From Pseudodesulfovibrio portus (GTDB taxonomy: Bacteria > Desulfobacterota > Desulfovibrionia > Desulfovibrionales > Desulfovibrionaceae), in the NCBI RefSeq assembly GCF_026000375.1, contig NZ_AP026708.1:2640001-2704000 (forward strand): a stretch of 64,000 nt of DNA. The letters run 5' to 3'. The notes beneath the pieces are model-generated. The model was given only the letters and a program-made list of their open reading frames with translations, ran no database searches and was not told the DNA's origin. The first letter of the stretch is position 1; each line of letters begins with the position of its first letter. The position numbers and the translations under genes were made by a program. Shown here piece after piece: positions 24,819-33,935 of this stretch.

Positions 24819-25374
24819 TTTCAAGCCAGCTCTTTCAAATACGCGCAGCCCGTGCTTCGTAAGTTTTCGCAAGGCGAAAATGGAGAAGCCGCTCTTTTTG
24901 CCGGGGGCGGTCCAGCTCCAAGGCGCAAGAACGAAGCTGTGGCCTCCCACAGCGAGTTCGCAGCAACGCAGGAGATGGGCCGTCCCCGGCAAAAAGAGCA
25001 GGGGCCAGGCGGTTCCGGAGAGGTGTACTCGGAAGCTGACCCTGGCCCCATGCACTACAAGGTGGCGCGCGCATCCCGGCCGCCGTGCGGTCCCTCCGAT
25101 CCGGGCAGTGGAGGGCGATGATCGGGAGACGCGGCCGTTTCCCTGCGTGATGCGCGGCAACCCAACCGTGAGAGTGTTGCCGTTGTGCGGTGCATTGCAC
25201 ACCGTTTGCCGCCATGATAACCGGTATTATACCTCATGGTATTATTATCGGACCTGAGCGCGCATAAAAATGGCGGCGGTGCCTGACCGGGGGGAAAAGC
25301 TGGCCGCTTGAGACCGGTTTGCGGTCCGCGTACCCTGTGGTTCATGGTCCGAGAAAGACAATCAGGAGTATTGT
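24819..25374. other. Long intergenic region upstream of moaE
   Basis: About 555 bases without a supported gene. It contains a small hairpin TTTTCGC-AAG-GCGAAAA at 24864-24880, a large cruciform at 24890-25000 and a hairpin GGCAAC/GTTGCC at 25156-25181. The last 150 bases turn AT-rich and hold the promoter of moaE. The repeated GGTATTAT near 25223-25245 may be part of it. The ribosome site CAGGAG lies 8 bases before moaE. Confidence 0.45.
24890..25000. repeat. Large cruciform-forming element
   Basis: Outer arms GCTCTTTTTGCCGGGG (24891-24906) and CCCCGGCAAAAAGAGC (24984-24999) are perfect complements over 16 bases and continue imperfectly for about 12 more (CGGTCCAGCTCC against GGAGATGGGCCG). 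The centre is a 7-bp hairpin GCTGTGG-CCTC-CCACAGC. It may be a mobile palindrome or a structured RNA. Confidence 0.8.
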
Positions 25375-25737
25375 ATGGATATCAATAAAGCATTGGAAGA
25401 ATTGAAAAAAGAGCCTGGATTTTCCGACAACGTGGGCATGGTGCTCGTTCACAACGGCATTGTTCGCGGCTGGTCCCGCAAGGATCGCAGCGAGGTGGTG
25501 GCCATCGAGATCACCCCGGATCGGGAAAAGATGGAAGAGATCCGCAAGGAGATCGAGGCCCGTGAAGGCATTTTCAGGGCCAAGGCCCATGCCAACTCCG
25601 GACGGATGCAGCCCGGCGACGACGTGCTGTTCCTGATCGTGGCGGGCGACATCCGCGAAAACGTCAAGGCCGCCCTGGCCGATTTTCTCGATCGGGTCAA
25701 GGCCGAGGCCGTGACCAAGAAAGAAATCTTTGCCTAG
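25375..25737 (+). CDS. moaE: MoaE-like molybdopterin synthase catalytic subunit
   Basis: A 120-residue cytoplasmic protein of the MoaE family, which together with MoaD turns cyclic pyranopterin monophosphate into molybdopterin. Family-like stretches are GAIVRGWSR-like (here HNGIVRGWSRKDRSEVVAIE), GDDVLFLIVAGDIRENVKAALADFL and the end KKEIF. The usual HRxG and PIWKKE motifs are changed to HANSGRM and AVTKKEIF, so it is a divergent member. It is 8 bases before moaA in a clear two-gene operon, which supports the assignment. Strong CAGGAG ribosome site. Confidence 0.75.
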   Translation: MDINKALEELKKEPGFSDNVGMVLVHNGIVRGWSRKDRSEVVAIEITPDREKMEEIRKEIEAREGIFRAKAHANSGRMQPGDDVLFLIVAGDIRENVKAALADFLDRVKAEAVTKKEIFA

Positions 25738-25745
25738 AAGGTCAG

Positions 25746-26753
25746 ATGATCGCCCCTCTTGAAGACTCCCACGGTCGCGCTGTCAGCTACATGCGGATCA
25801 GCGTGACCGACCGCTGCAACCTGCGATGCACCTACTGCGCCGGCGAAGGAATGGAGTTCATTCCGCATCCCGACATCCTCCGCTACGAGGAGATCATGGA
25901 CCTCATCTCCATGTCCCGGAACCTGGGCGTGCAGAAGGTCCGTTTCACCGGGGGCGAACCGTTCGTGCGCAAGGGGTTTGCCGACTTCATGGTGGCCGCT
26001 GCAGGGCGTTTCCCGGAGATCGACATGTGCGTGACCACCAACGCCACGCTCATCGGCGAGCACGTGGAGGGGCTGGCCCGGGCGGGCATCCGGCGGGTGA
26101 ACATCTCGCTGGACACCATGGACCGGAGCAAATACGAGCGGATCACCGGGCGGGACCAGTTCCTGACCGTGCGAGAGAACATCGACCGCTGTCTGGACGC
26201 GGGCATGGCGCTCAAGGTCAACGCCGTGGCCATGAAGGGCGTGAACGACGACGAGATGGGCGACTTCGTGGAATTTGCCGCGCGCAGGGCGCTGGATTTC
26301 CGGTTCATCGAATTCATGCCCGTGGGCCTGGAGACCGGTTGGGACGACTCCCTGGTCTGGACCGCCGACGACATCCTGGCCGAGGCCGGCAAATACGCGA
26401 ACCTGAGCCCTGTGACCGGCGAGGGGCAGCGACGGCGCGGCCCGGCCCGCATGTACGACATCGAAGGCGGCAAGGGCCGCATCGGCCTGATCACCCCCTA
26501 CACCAATCATTTCTGCGCCACCTGCAACCGGCTGCGCATCACTTCGGACGGCATGCTGCGCACCTGTCTCTTCTCTGACAAGGTGTACCGGCTGCGTCCC
26601 GCTTTGCGCCATCCCCGCCTCAACGTGGACGCCGTGGAGCGCATCATCCGCGCCGCCGGGCGGTCCAAGCCCATCGGCCACGAACTGCTCGAGCGCATGT
26701 CCGCCGGGCAGGAGGGCGTGTGCAGCACCCGCATGGCCTCCATCGGGGGCTAG
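25746..26753 (+). CDS. moaA: GTP 3',8-cyclase MoaA (radical SAM)
   Basis: First enzyme of molybdenum-cofactor synthesis, converting GTP to 3',8-cyclo-GTP. The radical SAM cluster is C24-x3-C28-x2-C31 (CNLRCTYC), followed by FTGGEPFVRKG. The C-terminal second [4Fe-4S] cluster uses FCATCNRLRITSDGMLRTCL. The protein ends with the family's di-glycine (SIGG), which is needed for activity. Length 335. It follows moaE by 8 bases and a perfect terminator closes the operon. Molybdenum or tungsten cofactor is needed in such organisms for formate dehydrogenases. Confidence 0.96.
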   Translation: MIAPLEDSHGRAVSYMRISVTDRCNLRCTYCAGEGMEFIPHPDILRYEEIMDLISMSRNLGVQKVRFTGGEPFVRKGFADFMVAAAGRFPEIDMCVTTNATLIGEHVEGLARAGIRRVNISLDTMDRSKYERITGRDQFLTVRENIDRCLDAGMALKVNAVAMKGVNDDEMGDFVEFAARRALDFRFIEFMPVGLETGWDDSLVWTADDILAEAGKYANLSPVTGEGQRRRGPARMYDIEGGKGRIGLITPYTNHFCATCNRLRITSDGMLRTCLFSDKVYRLRPALRHPRLNVDAVERIIRAAGRSKPIGHELLERMSAGQEGVCSTRMASIGG

Positions 26754-26784
26754 GCACCGAAGGGCTATGCCCGCATACGATCGC

Positions 26785-26816
26785 AAAGAGCCTCACCCGA
26801 TCGGGTGAGGCTCTTT
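26785..26816. terminator. Bidirectional intrinsic terminator between moaA and the AsmA-like gene
   Basis: A perfect 32-base palindrome, AAAGAGCCTCACCCGA with its complement, flanked by A and T runs. It serves the two convergent genes. Confidence 0.93.
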
Positions 26817-26855
26817 TTCTGAGTCCACTCGGAACCATGTTCCGGGTTGTCGAAT

Positions 26856-29800
26856 CTAATTGATCCCCAGATCCGCGCGGTGGGCGGGAACCCCTGTCCT
26901 GCCCTTCCGGTCCTCGCGGTCCAGGAGGAAGACCCGTTCCGCCAGGGCCGGGTTGCGCTCGACGATGTAGCTCTTGACGGCGTTGGCCCGCCGCATGGCC
27001 AGCTCGTGCAGGAGCGTGTCGGTGATGACGATGCGGTCGCGGATGAATTTCTCCATGACCTCCACGGGCTGCTCGTCCACCATGAACAGGGTGGTGGGGC
27101 GCACGCCCTCCTCGTCCGGTTCGTCGGCGTAGGCTTCGAACAGGTATTCCTCGTACTCTTCCGGCTTGACCACCATGTCGTCCACCGTGGTCTCGGCCCG
27201 GACCGAACGGGGCTGGTCGAGGTATTTCTGTTCCTTGATCTTGCGCTCGAAGATGACCTGGGCCAGGCCGTTGGCGTCTGCCGCGGGGTCGATGACGCCG
27301 TCCACTTCGAGCTTGAGCCTGTCGCGCTCGGTCAGGGCCTTGATGACGGTCGCCATTTTGGCCTCGCCGTTTTGGTCCAGCCGGGCGCGGCCCGGTTCGA
27401 AGACCACGAAGTCCATGTTTTCCCCGCCGCCGCCGAAGATGGAGCCGATCAGGGTGAACGGGGAAGCCAGGGCCTTGAAGAGCATGCTGACGATGGCCCG
27501 GAACACGATGCCGCCGATGCGGAAGTTGGGGTCGTCCAGCCTTCCGGTGATGGGCAGGTCGAGTTCCAGGTCGCCGTTGTCGTCCTGGAGCAGGGCCAGG
27601 CCGAACTTCACCGGCACGTTGGGCGCGTCGGGGCGCTTGTCCTTGGGGCCGAGGACCAACTGCTCGATGAAGAACTTGTTCCTGGCGTCGAGTTTCCAGT
27701 CCTCGGTCTTGAAGGTCACGTCCGCATAGAGCCGCCCCTTCTCGATGGGGTAGGCCAGGTTCTTGACGGTGTAGGGCGTAAGCGGCACGAGCTCCATGCC
27801 GTTCACCGAGAGAGAGAGGTCCGAATAGATGGGCGTGACAACCGGGTTGAGCACTCCGGTGACGGACACGGGCGTGGGGCCGATCTCCGCCGTGAAATCG
27901 ATCTTCGGGCGTGCCTCGACGGTCCGGCCGATGTCGGTCAGGGTGAGGGTCATCTTTCCGACCTCGTTGGTGAACAGGGGATGGACGCTGGCGTCGCGGA
28001 AGTGGAGGGTGCCGTTTTTCATGGAGACCCTGCCGATGTCCAGCCGGGCGAACAGGGGCGTCTCGTCGGCCTTTCCCCCGCTGTCGTCGGCAGTGGCGGC
28101 TGCGGACGCTTTCTTTTTTTCGGCCTGTTCCTTTTTGGCGTTTTCCTCTGTCATGGGCGGCGGTTCGGGCAGGCGAAGGGCGCGCCGGATGTTGAGCCGC
28201 CCGTTCTCGGCGTATTCCACCAGCGCGCGAGGCCCGTCCAGGTTGATCTCGCTGATGACCAGCTCAAGAGGCTCGTTCCTGAAATCGATGGACTTGATGT
28301 CGAGCCGGTCCAGGCCGACGAATTCCGTGTCCGCGAAGGTTGTCTTCATGGACAGCCCGGCCAGGGCCGCGTCGCCCTTGACCGAGACCCGTGGCGTTGC
28401 GCCGTGGCTGAAGGAGTATTCGAGGTTGGCGTAGGTCCTGCCCTTGGCGAAGAGCAGCTCCGTGGTGTCGGCCAGGTAGGCGTCAAGGGGGCGCAGGCCG
28501 AAATCGGTCAGCGTGAAGCGGCCGCGGGCCGTGATCGGGTCGAGGGTGGCCTTGCCCTGTGTGGCAAACGAGCCGCCCCCGGTCCAGGTCCCGACGGCCG
28601 AGTAGGGGGAGGACGCCCCGTCCTCTGTCGAGAGGTCCTTGAGATCAAGCTTGAACCGGCGGATGCCCAGGCTGGCCCTGTTGCGGGGCACCCGGTCCAG
28701 GAAGGTGAAGGCGCCGTCCTCGACCGACACGTTCCTGATGCGCGCGTTCCAGCCGTTCGCGACGGGCGCGGGGGCTTCGGCCTCGGGCTGCGGGGCCGGT
28801 TCCCGGGCGTCTTCGGGAGTGAAGAGGGTTTGGAGGTCTATTTTTCCGTCGCGCTCCCGGGTCACGGTGACCATCGGCCCGGTGACGGCCACTTTGTCCA
28901 CGTCCACGGATTTTCCGGCCAGGTCCAGGGTCGCGCCGGACGCGTTCAGGGCCGCCAGCGTCACGCTCGGCTCCTTGGCGTCTGGTTTGCGGGCCGCAAG
29001 GTCCGTCAGGGACACCGCCCCGCCCGTGATCTTCATGTCCGGCCTGCCGTCCTCCATGGCAAAGGCCACGTCCGCGCTTGCAGCCAGCACGCCGGAATCC
29101 ACGGCCAGGGGCTGGGCCTCGGCGAGATAGGGGGTGAAATCGGGCAGGGACAGGTTCTCGACCGTGACTTTGGCGTGGGCCAGCAGCGGTTCCAGGGTGG
29201 CCGTGCCCTTGACCGAGAGCCGTTCGGCAGAGCCGACGGACGCTTCGAAGGAGCCGGGGGTGCCGCCGCGCGAGGCCATCTCCGCGCCCGTGACTTCGAG
29301 GTTGCCGAAGGTGCGCGTATAGCCTCCGGGGACGGCCCGGTCGATCCATTCCACGGAGCCGTTGCGGAGTTCCACGCGGTGGAAATCCACCCGGAAGGGC
29401 GCGCCGCCGTTTTCGACGCCGTCGCCTTCTTCCACGGTTTCCCCTTCCCCGGCCTGGAAGTATCCGCCCCAGTTGACGCTGCCACCGGGTGCCCGGACGA
29501 CCTTGAAATACGGGTCCTGCATGGCGACCCGCTTCAATGCCAGGAAGTTGTCCTTGAGGGAGAAACGCTCGATGTCGAAGGCCAGTTCCTTCACCCGGAT
29601 CACGGTCCCTTCCTGCGGGTCTTCCAGTTCGAGGTCGGTGAGCTTGCCGCCTCCTCCCAGGAAAAGGCTCATGGCGTGGGCGTCGGGGCGCTGGAAAAAG
29701 AGGGAAATGTCCGAGGTGAAACGGCCGTTCTTGAGCGTGAGCGGCGTCTGGACGGGCACGTAGCGCCAGTACTGGTCCAGGGAAATGTCCACGGCCCCGA

Positions 29801-30494
29801 GTTCGAATTCGGTGAGCAGGGTCCGGTCGAAGGGCAGGGTGCGGCCCTTGAGTTCCACCGGATCGCCGTTGACCACGGCGGTGAACTTGGGCTGGGTGAA
29901 TTCCTTTTCCCGGCCTTCAATGCTGGAGGTGAACGGCACGCGCATGTTGATGTCGGATATGACGTGGCGCTTGTCGTGCACCCGGTCGTCGAAGACGAGG
30001 CTGGCGTTGGTCAACTCGAAATCATACAGGGCAAAGGGGAAGACCGCGTCTTCCCGTTCGCGGGGATCGCCCCCGTCCTGCCCGTCGTCCATGAGGTCCG
30101 ACACCGAGAAGTGCCCGTTTCCGTGGAAGGTGATGTCCAGGGCCAGGTCCTTGAGGTGGAGATAGGAAATGACGGGCGCGAAATGCCACAGGGTGGAGAC
30201 GGACGGGGACGCGATGATCTTTCCGGCGGAGATCAGGTCGCCTTCGCCGTCCAGTTTGCTCACGGCCAGCCCGGTGACCTCCAGGTGGAGCAGAAGCGGG
30301 TTGAAGTAGACCTCCCCGACCCGTGCGGGCCGGTTGAGGTTCCGGCTCAACTGGGTGACCAGCACGTCCTTGAGTATGGGCGGGAGCGCGAAGAAGCCGA
30401 AGAGGACATAGCAGACAAAGGCGGCCAGCAGCCAGAACCCCCATCGCCGGAGCCTGGGGGTGGCAAAGGGAATCTTGTCGAGGAATTTCAACAT
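26856..30494 (-). CDS. Large AsmA/DUF748-family envelope protein
   Basis: A 1212-residue protein with one N-terminal membrane helix (WGFWLLAAFVCYVLFGFFAL) and a very long periplasmic part built from repeated beta-rich blocks, each with phrases such as GPMVTVTRERDGKIDLQTLF and GRLNIRRALRLPEP. The segment near residues 980-1080 (DLPITGRLDDPNFRIGGIVF) is typical of DUF748 and AsmA-like proteins, which are thought to be bridge-like lipid carriers or envelope-biogenesis factors. The C-terminal part has an OmpA-like rhythm (IRDRIVITDTLLHELAMRRANAVKSYIVE). The start at 30494 has AGGAG 6 bases upstream; the frame extends 78 codons further without signal. It stands alone. Confidence 0.86.
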   Translation of the reverse strand: MLKFLDKIPFATPRLRRWGFWLLAAFVCYVLFGFFALPPILKDVLVTQLSRNLNRPARVGEVYFNPLLLHLEVTGLAVSKLDGEGDLISAGKIIASPSVSTLWHFAPVISYLHLKDLALDITFHGNGHFSVSDLMDDGQDGGDPREREDAVFPFALYDFELTNASLVFDDRVHDKRHVISDINMRVPFTSSIEGREKEFTQPKFTAVVNGDPVELKGRTLPFDRTLLTEFELGAVDISLDQYWRYVPVQTPLTLKNGRFTSDISLFFQRPDAHAMSLFLGGGGKLTDLELEDPQEGTVIRVKELAFDIERFSLKDNFLALKRVAMQDPYFKVVRAPGGSVNWGGYFQAGEGETVEEGDGVENGGAPFRVDFHRVELRNGSVEWIDRAVPGGYTRTFGNLEVTGAEMASRGGTPGSFEASVGSAERLSVKGTATLEPLLAHAKVTVENLSLPDFTPYLAEAQPLAVDSGVLAASADVAFAMEDGRPDMKITGGAVSLTDLAARKPDAKEPSVTLAALNASGATLDLAGKSVDVDKVAVTGPMVTVTRERDGKIDLQTLFTPEDAREPAPQPEAEAPAPVANGWNARIRNVSVEDGAFTFLDRVPRNRASLGIRRFKLDLKDLSTEDGASSPYSAVGTWTGGGSFATQGKATLDPITARGRFTLTDFGLRPLDAYLADTTELLFAKGRTYANLEYSFSHGATPRVSVKGDAALAGLSMKTTFADTEFVGLDRLDIKSIDFRNEPLELVISEINLDGPRALVEYAENGRLNIRRALRLPEPPPMTEENAKKEQAEKKKASAAATADDSGGKADETPLFARLDIGRVSMKNGTLHFRDASVHPLFTNEVGKMTLTLTDIGRTVEARPKIDFTAEIGPTPVSVTGVLNPVVTPIYSDLSLSVNGMELVPLTPYTVKNLAYPIEKGRLYADVTFKTEDWKLDARNKFFIEQLVLGPKDKRPDAPNVPVKFGLALLQDDNGDLELDLPITGRLDDPNFRIGGIVFRAIVSMLFKALASPFTLIGSIFGGGGENMDFVVFEPGRARLDQNGEAKMATVIKALTERDRLKLEVDGVIDPAADANGLAQVIFERKIKEQKYLDQPRSVRAETTVDDMVVKPEEYEEYLFEAYADEPDEEGVRPTTLFMVDEQPVEVMEKFIRDRIVITDTLLHELAMRRANAVKSYIVERNPALAERVFLLDREDRKGRTGVPAHRADLGIN

Positions 30495-30803
30495 GCTCAA
30501 CTCCTGCCGCTGCTTGTTGTTGTCCGCATGACCTGATCCTAATCCAAAACTGCCGGGCCTTCCATTATTTCGGCAAACCTCTTCCCGTCCGGATTGTTGC
30601 AGTTTCGGGCGATTCGGGTCGAAAACGTGCTTTATGACGGAGAAACGGGGCATTTTGTACCGATTCCCGGTTTTTATTGCCTTTATGTTCACAATCATTG
30701 TACTTTGACGACAAGCCAAGGATTCCACGCGCCGCCGTGCGCGGGACCGCCCCGCAATAATGTCCTGAACGAGCCGGGCCGAACACCGAGACGGAGCAAA
30801 GCG
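30495..30803. other. Divergent promoter region, AsmA-like gene / sensor kinase
   Basis: About 310 bases without a supported gene. The centre (30600-30720) is AT-richer than the flanks. No clear operator was seen. Confidence 0.35.
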
Positions 30804-32528
30804 ATGTCAGATGTCACTTACTACCAGGGGCTTGTCAAAAGCATGATGTTCACCATCATACTGGTTTCCTTTGCCCCTCTCCTGATCATCGTCCTCATCG
30901 CCGGATACCAGTACAGCGTGGTCTACGAGGAAAAGGTGGAGGCCCACCTGCGTGAGCTGGTGCTCAAGCACGATCAGTCAGTGGACAGTTATCTCAAAGA
31001 GAAGGTCGCGGAAATACAGGTTTTTTCCGAGATCATGGACATCGACGCCCTGTCCGACCAGACACGGCTCGAGGCCCTGCATGACGCCCTGGTGCGGGGG
31101 CACGGCAATGTTTTCGTGGACCTCGGGCTGATCAACAGCGAAGGGGTCCAGGTGGCCTACTCCGGCCCGTACAAGCTCCAGGGCGTGGACTACTCGGATG
31201 AGGGATGGCTCAGGGAGGTCCGGGAGCGGAGCGTGCACGTGTCCGACGTGGGGCTGGGGCTCAGGGGCGTGCCGCACTTCACCATCTCCCTCAGGCTCGA
31301 AGCGGACGGACGCGAGTGGTTCCTGCGCACCACGCTGGATTTCATCGCCTTCAACAAGCTGGTGGAGGACATCCGCATCGGCGAGACCGGCATGGCCTAC
31401 ATCATCAACCGGCAGGCGGAGTTCCAGACCACGCCGCGCCGGGACATGACCGGCGAGATTCCCCTGTTGCGCGAGCTCATTCGCTCGCCCAGCTCCGAAA
31501 TGGCCCAGGGCCGGGCGTCCATGAGCATCCGGACCAACCCCGCCAACGGGCGCGAGACCATTTTCGTGACCAGCCCCATCAAAAACGGGGAGTGGCTCCT
31601 GGTCTACCAGCAGGAGTCGGCCGACGCCTATTCCGACCTCAACCGTTCCCGCAACCTGGCCCTGGTGGTCCTGCTCCTGGGCGGCATAGCCATCACGGTC
31701 ATGGCCTACCTCATGAGCCGCCGCATGGCCCGCAGGATCGAGCATGCGGACCTGGACAAGGAGATCATGAACGAGCAGGTCATCGAGGCGGGCAAGCTGG
31801 CCAGCGTGGGCGAGCTGGCCGCAGGCATCGCCCACGAGATCAACAACCCGGTGGCCATCATGGTGGAGGAGGCCGGGTGGATTCAGGACCTGCTGGAAGA
31901 GGGGCTGTCCAAGAGCGACAACGAGCGCGAGGTGCAGCGGGCCCTGAACCAGATCCGCACCCAGGGCGGGCGGTGCAAGGAGATCACCCACAAGCTCCTC
32001 AGTTTCGCCCGCAAGATCGACCCCACGGTCAAGTATTTCTGTCTCAACGAAATGGTCCACGAGATCGTGGCCCTGTCCGAGCAGCGGGCCAAGTACGCCA
32101 ACGTGGTCATCGAGACCAGCCTGGCGGACAACATCCCCCCGCTGGAGGCGAGCCCTTCCGAGATGCAGCAGGTCTTTTTGAACCTGGTCAACAACGCCAT
32201 CGACGCCATGGACCCGGGCGGGGGCAATCTCGACATCAGCTCCCGGGTGGAAGGCGACCAGGTGCTGGTGGCCATCAGCGACACAGGCTGCGGCATTCCC
32301 AAGGCCAACCTGCCGCGCATCTTCGACCCGTTCTTCACCACCAAGCCGGTGGGCAAGGGGACCGGGCTCGGCCTGTCCATCATCTACGGCATCATCAACA
32401 AGATGGGCGGGACCATTTCCGTGAATTCCGCAGTGAACCAAGGGACCACCTTCACCCTCCGGCTTCCGGCGGGCAAGGTGGATGAAGGCGTCGCGTGCAA
32501 CGTGCCCGGCGCAGGAGGGGCGGCCTGA
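30804..32528 (+). CDS. Membrane sensor histidine kinase with Cache-type sensor
   Basis: A 574-residue kinase. A membrane helix (about 15-37), a periplasmic Cache-like domain of about 240 residues (IRIGETGMAYIINRQAEFQT is typical), a second helix (about 285-305), then HisKA with the phosphorylated H344 in GIAHEINNPVAIM and a HATPase domain with NLVNNAIDAMDPG, DTGCGIPKANLPRIFDPFFT and GTGLGLSIIYGI. The start at 30804 has GGAG 8 bases upstream; the frame extends further but the membrane helix fits this start. It heads a five-gene run with three receivers and a PEP-synthase-like protein. Confidence 0.93.
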   Translation: MSDVTYYQGLVKSMMFTIILVSFAPLLIIVLIAGYQYSVVYEEKVEAHLRELVLKHDQSVDSYLKEKVAEIQVFSEIMDIDALSDQTRLEALHDALVRGHGNVFVDLGLINSEGVQVAYSGPYKLQGVDYSDEGWLREVRERSVHVSDVGLGLRGVPHFTISLRLEADGREWFLRTTLDFIAFNKLVEDIRIGETGMAYIINRQAEFQTTPRRDMTGEIPLLRELIRSPSSEMAQGRASMSIRTNPANGRETIFVTSPIKNGEWLLVYQQESADAYSDLNRSRNLALVVLLLGGIAITVMAYLMSRRMARRIEHADLDKEIMNEQVIEAGKLASVGELAAGIAHEINNPVAIMVEEAGWIQDLLEEGLSKSDNEREVQRALNQIRTQGGRCKEITHKLLSFARKIDPTVKYFCLNEMVHEIVALSEQRAKYANVVIETSLADNIPPLEASPSEMQQVFLNLVNNAIDAMDPGGGNLDISSRVEGDQVLVAISDTGCGIPKANLPRIFDPFFTTKPVGKGTGLGLSIIYGIINKMGGTISVNSAVNQGTTFTLRLPAGKVDEGVACNVPGAGGAA

Positions 32529-32566
32529 CGGGCCGACGGGCAGGACGGGCAAACCAGGAGGTATTC

Positions 32567-32998
32567 ATGCCTGCGAACATTCTTCTCGTGGACGATGAAC
32601 AGGGTTTCGTGGAGACCCTGGCAAAACGGGTGGCCAATCGGGGACTGACCGTGCATACCGCCATGAGCGGGCAGGAGGCCATCGACTTCCTGGCCGGGAA
32701 CCACTCGGTGGACGTGGTGGTCATGGACGTGAAGATGCCCGGAATCGACGGCACCGAGGCGCTGAAGCTCATCAAGAACGCGCACCCGCTGGTCGAGGTC
32801 ATCATGCTCACCGGGCACGCCACCGTGGAGTCCGCCATCGAGGGCATGAAGTCCGGGGCCTTCGACTACCTGATGAAACCGGCCGAGCTGGAGGACTTGC
32901 TGGCCAAGGTCAATGAGGCGTACGACAAGAAGCAGACGCACGAGACCAAGATCCTTGAGGCGCGGGCGCGGCATATCGTCCTGCGCAGGGGGGATTAG
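32567..32998 (+). CDS. Single-domain response regulator 1
   Basis: A 143-residue CheY-like receiver without output domain. Acidic pocket LVDDEQ, phospho-acceptor Asp in VVVMDVKMPG, Thr in MLTGHA and Lys in YLMKPAELEDLL are all present. The C-terminal 30 residues are charged and helical. AGGAGG lies 5 bases before the ATG. It follows the kinase gene by 38 bases, so it is a likely direct partner. Confidence 0.92.
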   Translation: MPANILLVDDEQGFVETLAKRVANRGLTVHTAMSGQEAIDFLAGNHSVDVVVMDVKMPGIDGTEALKLIKNAHPLVEVIMLTGHATVESAIEGMKSGAFDYLMKPAELEDLLAKVNEAYDKKQTHETKILEARARHIVLRRGD

Positions 32999-33032
32999 CG
33001 GTGAGCCGGTGTGCGCAGCGGGGTATCGAACC

Positions 33033-33404
33033 ATGAGCGAAACGCCTATCCGGGTTCTTCTGGTGGATGATGAAGTCGGCTTCCTGGAGGTCATGAGCAA
33101 GCGGCTGGGGCGGCGCGGGGTGCGCGTCACTCCTGTGGCCAGCGGCACCGAGGCCATCCGGGTGCTCAGGGGAAGCGATTTCGACGCGGCCATTCTGGAT
33201 CTCAAGCTCGAGGATATGGACGGCATCGAGATTTTGCATATATTCAAGAAGATGGTGCCGGACATGCCGGTCATCATGCTCACGGGCCACGGCTCGGAAC
33301 AGGCGGCCAGGGAGGGCATGCAGTCCGGTGCCTTCGACTACCTGCTCAAGCCGTGCGAACTGGAAGAACTGCTGGACAAGGTGCACAAGGCCGTCGGCAG
33401 ATAG
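33033..33404 (+). CDS. Single-domain response regulator 2
   Basis: A 123-residue CheY-like receiver. LVDDEV, the Asp in AAILDLKLEDMDG, MLTGHG and YLLKPCELEELL mark the active site. It is the most divergent of the three (LKLEDMDG in place of VKMPGMDG after the Asp) and carries a Cys next to the conserved Lys-Pro. The ribosome site is weak. It lies 34 bases after receiver 1. Confidence 0.9.
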   Translation: MSETPIRVLLVDDEVGFLEVMSKRLGRRGVRVTPVASGTEAIRVLRGSDFDAAILDLKLEDMDGIEILHIFKKMVPDMPVIMLTGHGSEQAAREGMQSGAFDYLLKPCELEELLDKVHKAVGR

Positions 33405-33425
33405 GCAAGAAAAACGGAGAAACGT

Positions 33426-33836
33426 ATGGCCGGTATCACTGTGCTTCTCGTGGACGACGAGGAGTCATTTCGAAGAACGCTGGGCAAGCGGCTGGACAAG
33501 CGCGGATTTGTCGTGGAGGAAGCCGGGACGGGCGAGGAGGCGCTGGAGAAGATCGCCGCCGCAGCGCCCGACGTCATCCTGCTCGACGTCAAGATGCCGG
33601 GCATGGACGGGTTGACCGCCCTGCACAAGATCAAGGCCATGGAGCCGCTTGTGGAGGTCATCATGCTCACGGGTCACGCCTCCATGGAGATCGCCATCCG
33701 GGGCATGGAACTCGGCGCGTTCGACTACCTGATGAAGCCCGTGGAGTTCGAGGAGCTGCTGTACAAGCTGGAGGACGCGGCCAAGCGAAAGCAGCATCAG
33801 GAGAGCCGCATCGAAGCCCGGACCCACTCCCAGTAG
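33426..33836 (+). CDS. Single-domain response regulator 3
   Basis: A 136-residue CheY-like receiver close in sequence to receiver 1: LVDDEESFRRTLGKRLDKRG, the Asp in VILLDVKMPGMDG, MLTGHASMEIAI and YLMKPVEFEELL. The C-terminal 25 residues are basic/acidic and helical. ACGGAGAAACGT precedes the start. It lies 21 bases after receiver 2, and about 100 bases before the phosphotransfer gene. Confidence 0.92.
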   Translation: MAGITVLLVDDEESFRRTLGKRLDKRGFVVEEAGTGEEALEKIAAAAPDVILLDVKMPGMDGLTALHKIKAMEPLVEVIMLTGHASMEIAIRGMELGAFDYLMKPVEFEELLYKLEDAAKRKQHQESRIEARTHSQ

Positions 33837-33935
33837 CGGGCCCGACGTGTCGTATTTTCCCGGCGACGGGCGCGAAGCCCGTCGCCGTTTCTCATGGATC
33901 GCCAATGTGCGTGATAGCCGGAAAAAGGTGGTGTG

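Noticed and set aside
24890-25181. Moco riboswitch ahead of moaE
   Set aside because: Stems are present but I could not fit the known Moco consensus, so only a structured or palindromic element is claimed.
26847-30536. A 1229-codon open frame on the plus strand opposite the AsmA-like gene
   Set aside because: It mirrors the minus-strand gene, is full of Val/Gly/His/Gln typical of antisense frames in high-GC DNA, and shows no family motif.
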